Assembly (NCBI RefSeq): GCF_030169785.1
Contig: NZ_CP125854.1
Coordinates: 868,001 to 932,000 of the forward strand
Direction of reading: 5' to 3'
Source: Bdellovibrio sp. 22V
Lineage (GTDB): Bacteria > Bdellovibrionota > Bdellovibrionia > Bdellovibrionales > Bdellovibrionaceae
DNA length: 64,000 nt
The notes under the pieces are model-generated. The model did no database searches. It was not told the DNA's origin and saw only the letters and a list, made by a program, of their open reading frames with translations. Both the position numbers and the translations under genes were made by a program. Below are positions 61,799 to 64,000 of the stretch, piece by piece. Position 1 is the first letter of the stretch. Every line of letters starts with the position of its first letter.

Positions 61799-62578
61799 GT
61801 GTTGAACTGGAGTGCGATGACGGAAGCACAGATTTTGCTTTTTGCGCTGGTTCTCCTGCGCATGATTGCATTTGTCGTGTCTTCGGCTGTTTTCGGATCT
61901 CCTTTGGTGAATACGCCAATTAAGGTTCTGCTTTCCATCGTATTAAGCGTGGTCCTCTTCCCTTTAGTGAAGGTTGGCAACGTCGATTATTCTTTGATCT
62001 CTAATGAAATCATCAGCTTAGCCGTCCGTGAGTTAGTCGTCGGATTGTCGCTAGGATTTTTAACCCGTCTGTTTTTCTTTGTTGTCACAATGACAGGGGA
62101 TTTGGTGTCGATGTCCGTGGGCCTCAGCGCCTCGCAAATGTACAACCCGATGTTGGGAAGTCATGGAAATACCATCGATCAATTTTACTCTACTATCGGA
62201 ACTTTAGTTTTCTTAGCAATTAACGGTCACCACATGTTGATCAGTGGAATCGCGCAAAGTTATGAACTTGTGCCTGTAAGTTCTCTTGCGTTGAATGTGG
62301 GGCCTTTCGCCGAAATGGCCGTCTTTGGACAGACGGTCATGATGATGGCCATTAAAATGTGCGCACCCGTGCTCGTAGCGGTGTTGTTGGTAAATCTAGC
62401 GATGGGAATCTTGGGAAGAGCAGTTCCCCAGATCAACGTCCTGGTCACGAGTATGCCAGTCACAATCTTGTTGGGAATGACGGTGGTGTTTATCTGTCTT
62501 CCCCTGATGGTGATTGAAATGAATGGTTTAGTTGAAATCACCGCTAGCAAACTGATCGCGGTGATGAAACACTTATAG
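61799..62578 (+). CDS. fliR: flagellar export gate protein FliR
   Basis: GTG 61799 starts one base after the fliQ stop. The 259-residue protein has six or seven helices and family marks LLRMIAFVVSSAVFGSP, SASQMYNPMLGSHGN and NLAMGILGRAVPQINV. It completes the FliPQR gate. Confidence 0.95.
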   Translation: MLNWSAMTEAQILLFALVLLRMIAFVVSSAVFGSPLVNTPIKVLLSIVLSVVLFPLVKVGNVDYSLISNEIISLAVRELVVGLSLGFLTRLFFFVVTMTGDLVSMSVGLSASQMYNPMLGSHGNTIDQFYSTIGTLVFLAINGHHMLISGIAQSYELVPVSSLALNVGPFAEMAVFGQTVMMMAIKMCAPVLVAVLLVNLAMGILGRAVPQINVLVTSMPVTILLGMTVVFICLPLMVIEMNGLVEITASKLIAVMKHL

Positions 62579-62611
62579 TAACAAGGCTTTTAAGTTCTAG
62601 GAAGGAACTGA

Positions 62612-63673
62612 ATGTCTGAGGACAACGGCGAAAAAACCGAACAGGCGACGGACGCGAGACGGGAAGAGTTTCGCAAAAAAGGGAACGTCGCTCATACAAA
62701 GGAACTTGCGTCAGCAGTGCTATTGCTTGCTGCGGCTGGTGGCGTGTATGCGTTGGGCCGTTTCTTCTTCAAAAATCTCTTCGAAGTTTTTCATTATTCA
62801 TTCGGAAATGACATGGTCGTATTAGTGCGTGAAGGTAATTTCACGGAAGCCTTTCGCTTCTGCGGTGAAAAAGCTTTCATTCTGATTGCGCCTGTTATGG
62901 GTATCACCGGTATTCTCGGTGCGGCCTCGTCGATCATGCAAGTCGGTTTCTTGCAAGTGGAAGACGCCCTTTCTCCTAATTTCGAAAAATTGAGCCCGGT
63001 AGAGGGCTTTAAACGTATTTTCAGTTTGCGTGCCGTTGTTGAGGCTTTGAAGTCGATTCTAAAAATGGCCGCGGTGGGAATTGTTGTTTATTTCCTTCTT
63101 CGTGGGGAAGTCAGACAAGTTCCCTACATGCTGACGTTCTCAGTAGAACAAATCATCTCTTATATCGGCACGGTTGTCGTAAAACTCTTGGGCGGCGTTG
63201 GTGCCGTCATGCTTATCATCGCGTTGGCGGATTACTTCTATCAACGTTGGGATCTTGAAAAAAAGATGATGATGACCAAACAAGAAGTCAAAGAAGAACA
63301 CAAGCAGCGCGAGGGTGATCCGATGATCAAATCGCGCATTCGCCGTATTCAGCGTGAAATGGCGAGTAAGCGCATGATGTCCGAGGTTCCCAAGGCCGAT
63401 GTGGTCATCACGAATCCGACACATATTGCGGTTGTTCTTAAGTATACGGACAACTTGCCGGCGCCACAGCTTATCGCGATGGGCGCGGATCACGTTGCGG
63501 AAAAAATTAAAGAGATCGCTCGCGAAAACAATATTCCTATCGTGGAAAACAAACCGTTGGCGCGAACGATCTTTAAGACAATGAAAATTGGACAAGTCAT
63601 TCCTCGAGAGCTCTTCGTCGCCGTCGCCGAAGTGCTTTCGTATGTTTATCGTTTGCGTAGGAAGAAAAGATAA
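62612..63673 (+). CDS. flhB: flagellar export switch protein FlhB
   Basis: A 353-residue FlhB: EDNGEKTEQATDARREEFRKKG at the N-terminus (in part), four helices, and the autocleavage site NPTH in VVITNPTHIAVVLKY. It switches export from rod-hook to filament substrates. It overlaps flhA by one base. Confidence 0.97.
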   Translation: MSEDNGEKTEQATDARREEFRKKGNVAHTKELASAVLLLAAAGGVYALGRFFFKNLFEVFHYSFGNDMVVLVREGNFTEAFRFCGEKAFILIAPVMGITGILGAASSIMQVGFLQVEDALSPNFEKLSPVEGFKRIFSLRAVVEALKSILKMAAVGIVVYFLLRGEVRQVPYMLTFSVEQIISYIGTVVVKLLGGVGAVMLIIALADYFYQRWDLEKKMMMTKQEVKEEHKQREGDPMIKSRIRRIQREMASKRMMSEVPKADVVITNPTHIAVVLKYTDNLPAPQLIAMGADHVAEKIKEIARENNIPIVENKPLARTIFKTMKIGQVIPRELFVAVAEVLSYVYRLRRKKR

Positions 63674-64000
63674 TGGATCAATTTTTTCAGTTCATGAAAA
63701 GGTTCGAAAAGTTCACGAAGAATACGGATCTTTTGATTGCGTTTGGTTTGCTGTCGGTTTTGGCAGTGATGATCATTCCATTACCTCCGTTTCTTCTCGA
63801 CATTTCTTTGACTTTCTCTTTGGCGATCAGTGTTTTAATTTTGCTGGTCAGTATCTACACTGACAGAGCTTTAGATTTCACATCTTTCCCGTCACTTCTT
63901 CTGATGACGACGTTGTTCCGCTTGTCTTTGAACGTGGCAACAACACGTTTGATCCTGACGCATGGACATGAAGGTGAAAAGGCGGCCGGGGACGTCATTG
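63673..64000 (+). CDS. flhA: flagellar export protein FlhA, N-terminal part (cut by window edge)
   Basis: The first 109 residues are present: TDLLIAFGLLSVLAVMIIP helix, LLDISLTFSLAISVLILLV, and SFPSLLLMTTLFRLSLNVATTRLIL, all conserved in FlhA. It is the proton-channel component of the flagellar export gate. The gene continues beyond base 64000. Confidence 0.96.
   Translation, partial: MDQFFQFMKRFEKFTKNTDLLIAFGLLSVLAVMIIPLPPFLLDISLTFSLAISVLILLVSIYTDRALDFTSFPSLLLMTTLFRLSLNVATTRLILTHGHEGEKAAGDVI

Noticed and set aside
1-64000. tRNA, rRNA, CRISPR, insertion sequences, prophage
   Set aside because: I looked for cloverleaf-like segments, repeat-spacer arrays, transposase motifs and terminal repeats and saw none; a covariance search could still find a small RNA.

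Overview
The window reads as chromosome of a predatory delta-type bacterium, most likely Bdellovibrio or a close relative (Bdellovibrionota). This is inferred from a flagellin starting MGMRITTN, a sigma-54-type promoter in front of a fliL-M-N-O-P-Q-R-flhB-flhA operon, a PilT retraction ATPase, a deoxynucleoside-salvage operon, and many secreted proteases, lipoproteins and outer-membrane proteins. GC is about one half by eye. Genes are dense and often overlap by 1-8 bases. I saw no tRNA, rRNA, CRISPR array, insertion sequence or prophage.

Layout. 1-2.0 kb: acyl-CoA (propionyl-type) carboxylase, with the biotin carboxylase cut by the window edge. 2.0-6.3 kb: a subtilase lipoprotein, then deoC-deoA-purine nucleoside phosphorylase. 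6.3-11.9 kb: pilT, a strongly truncated RNase G/E-like gene, HU, YacG, lipoproteins, a zinc protease and lgt. 12-17.4 kb: a three-domain cyclic-nucleotide-binding-fold/ATPase protein facing a five-gene metal-uptake operon (lipoprotein, His-rich outer-membrane protein, ZnuABC-like ABC transporter) that starts at a palindromic operator. 17.4-19.8 kb: a RegB/RegA-type redox two-component system and lspA.

20-25.5 kb is the most interesting part. It is a minus-strand operon with the order SPASM radical SAM enzyme, a 38-residue peptide gene (24059-24175), a CHASE2 sensor histidine kinase, and an NtrC-type sigma-54 activator. It looks like a RiPP-type maturase and precursor coupled directly to a two-component system. 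I propose it as the undescribed system of this window: a modified peptide possibly sensed by, or controlling, the kinase.

25.7-45.5 kb: a cyclic-nucleotide-binding protein overlapping a metallophosphoesterase, a 1243-residue beta-propeller lipoprotein, a 657-residue secreted protein, ferredoxin, a metallo-beta-lactamase-fold hydrolase, a class A penicillin-binding protein, a GroES domain fused to a histone-H1-like basic tail, porin-like proteins, a lysine-2,3-aminomutase-family enzyme, flagellin and small barrel proteins. 45.6-57.9 kb: a UvrD/PcrA helicase, a secreted zinc protease, a pectin-acetylesterase/Notum-like esterase, a SPOR protein, an inositol-monophosphatase-family enzyme, a DUF4142 protein, an AsmA/DUF748-like, OmpA-like and amine-oxidase gene cluster, and two CsbD-like genes. 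58.1-64 kb: the flagellar switch and export operon, running off the end in flhA.

How the parts fit: secreted hydrolases and envelope proteins, deoxynucleoside salvage, type IV pilus retraction and flagellar export suit a predator that digests prey macromolecules. Several sensory modules (RegBA, the peptide-linked two-component system, two cyclic-nucleotide-binding folds) would provide control. Function calls come from reading motifs only; no database search was possible.
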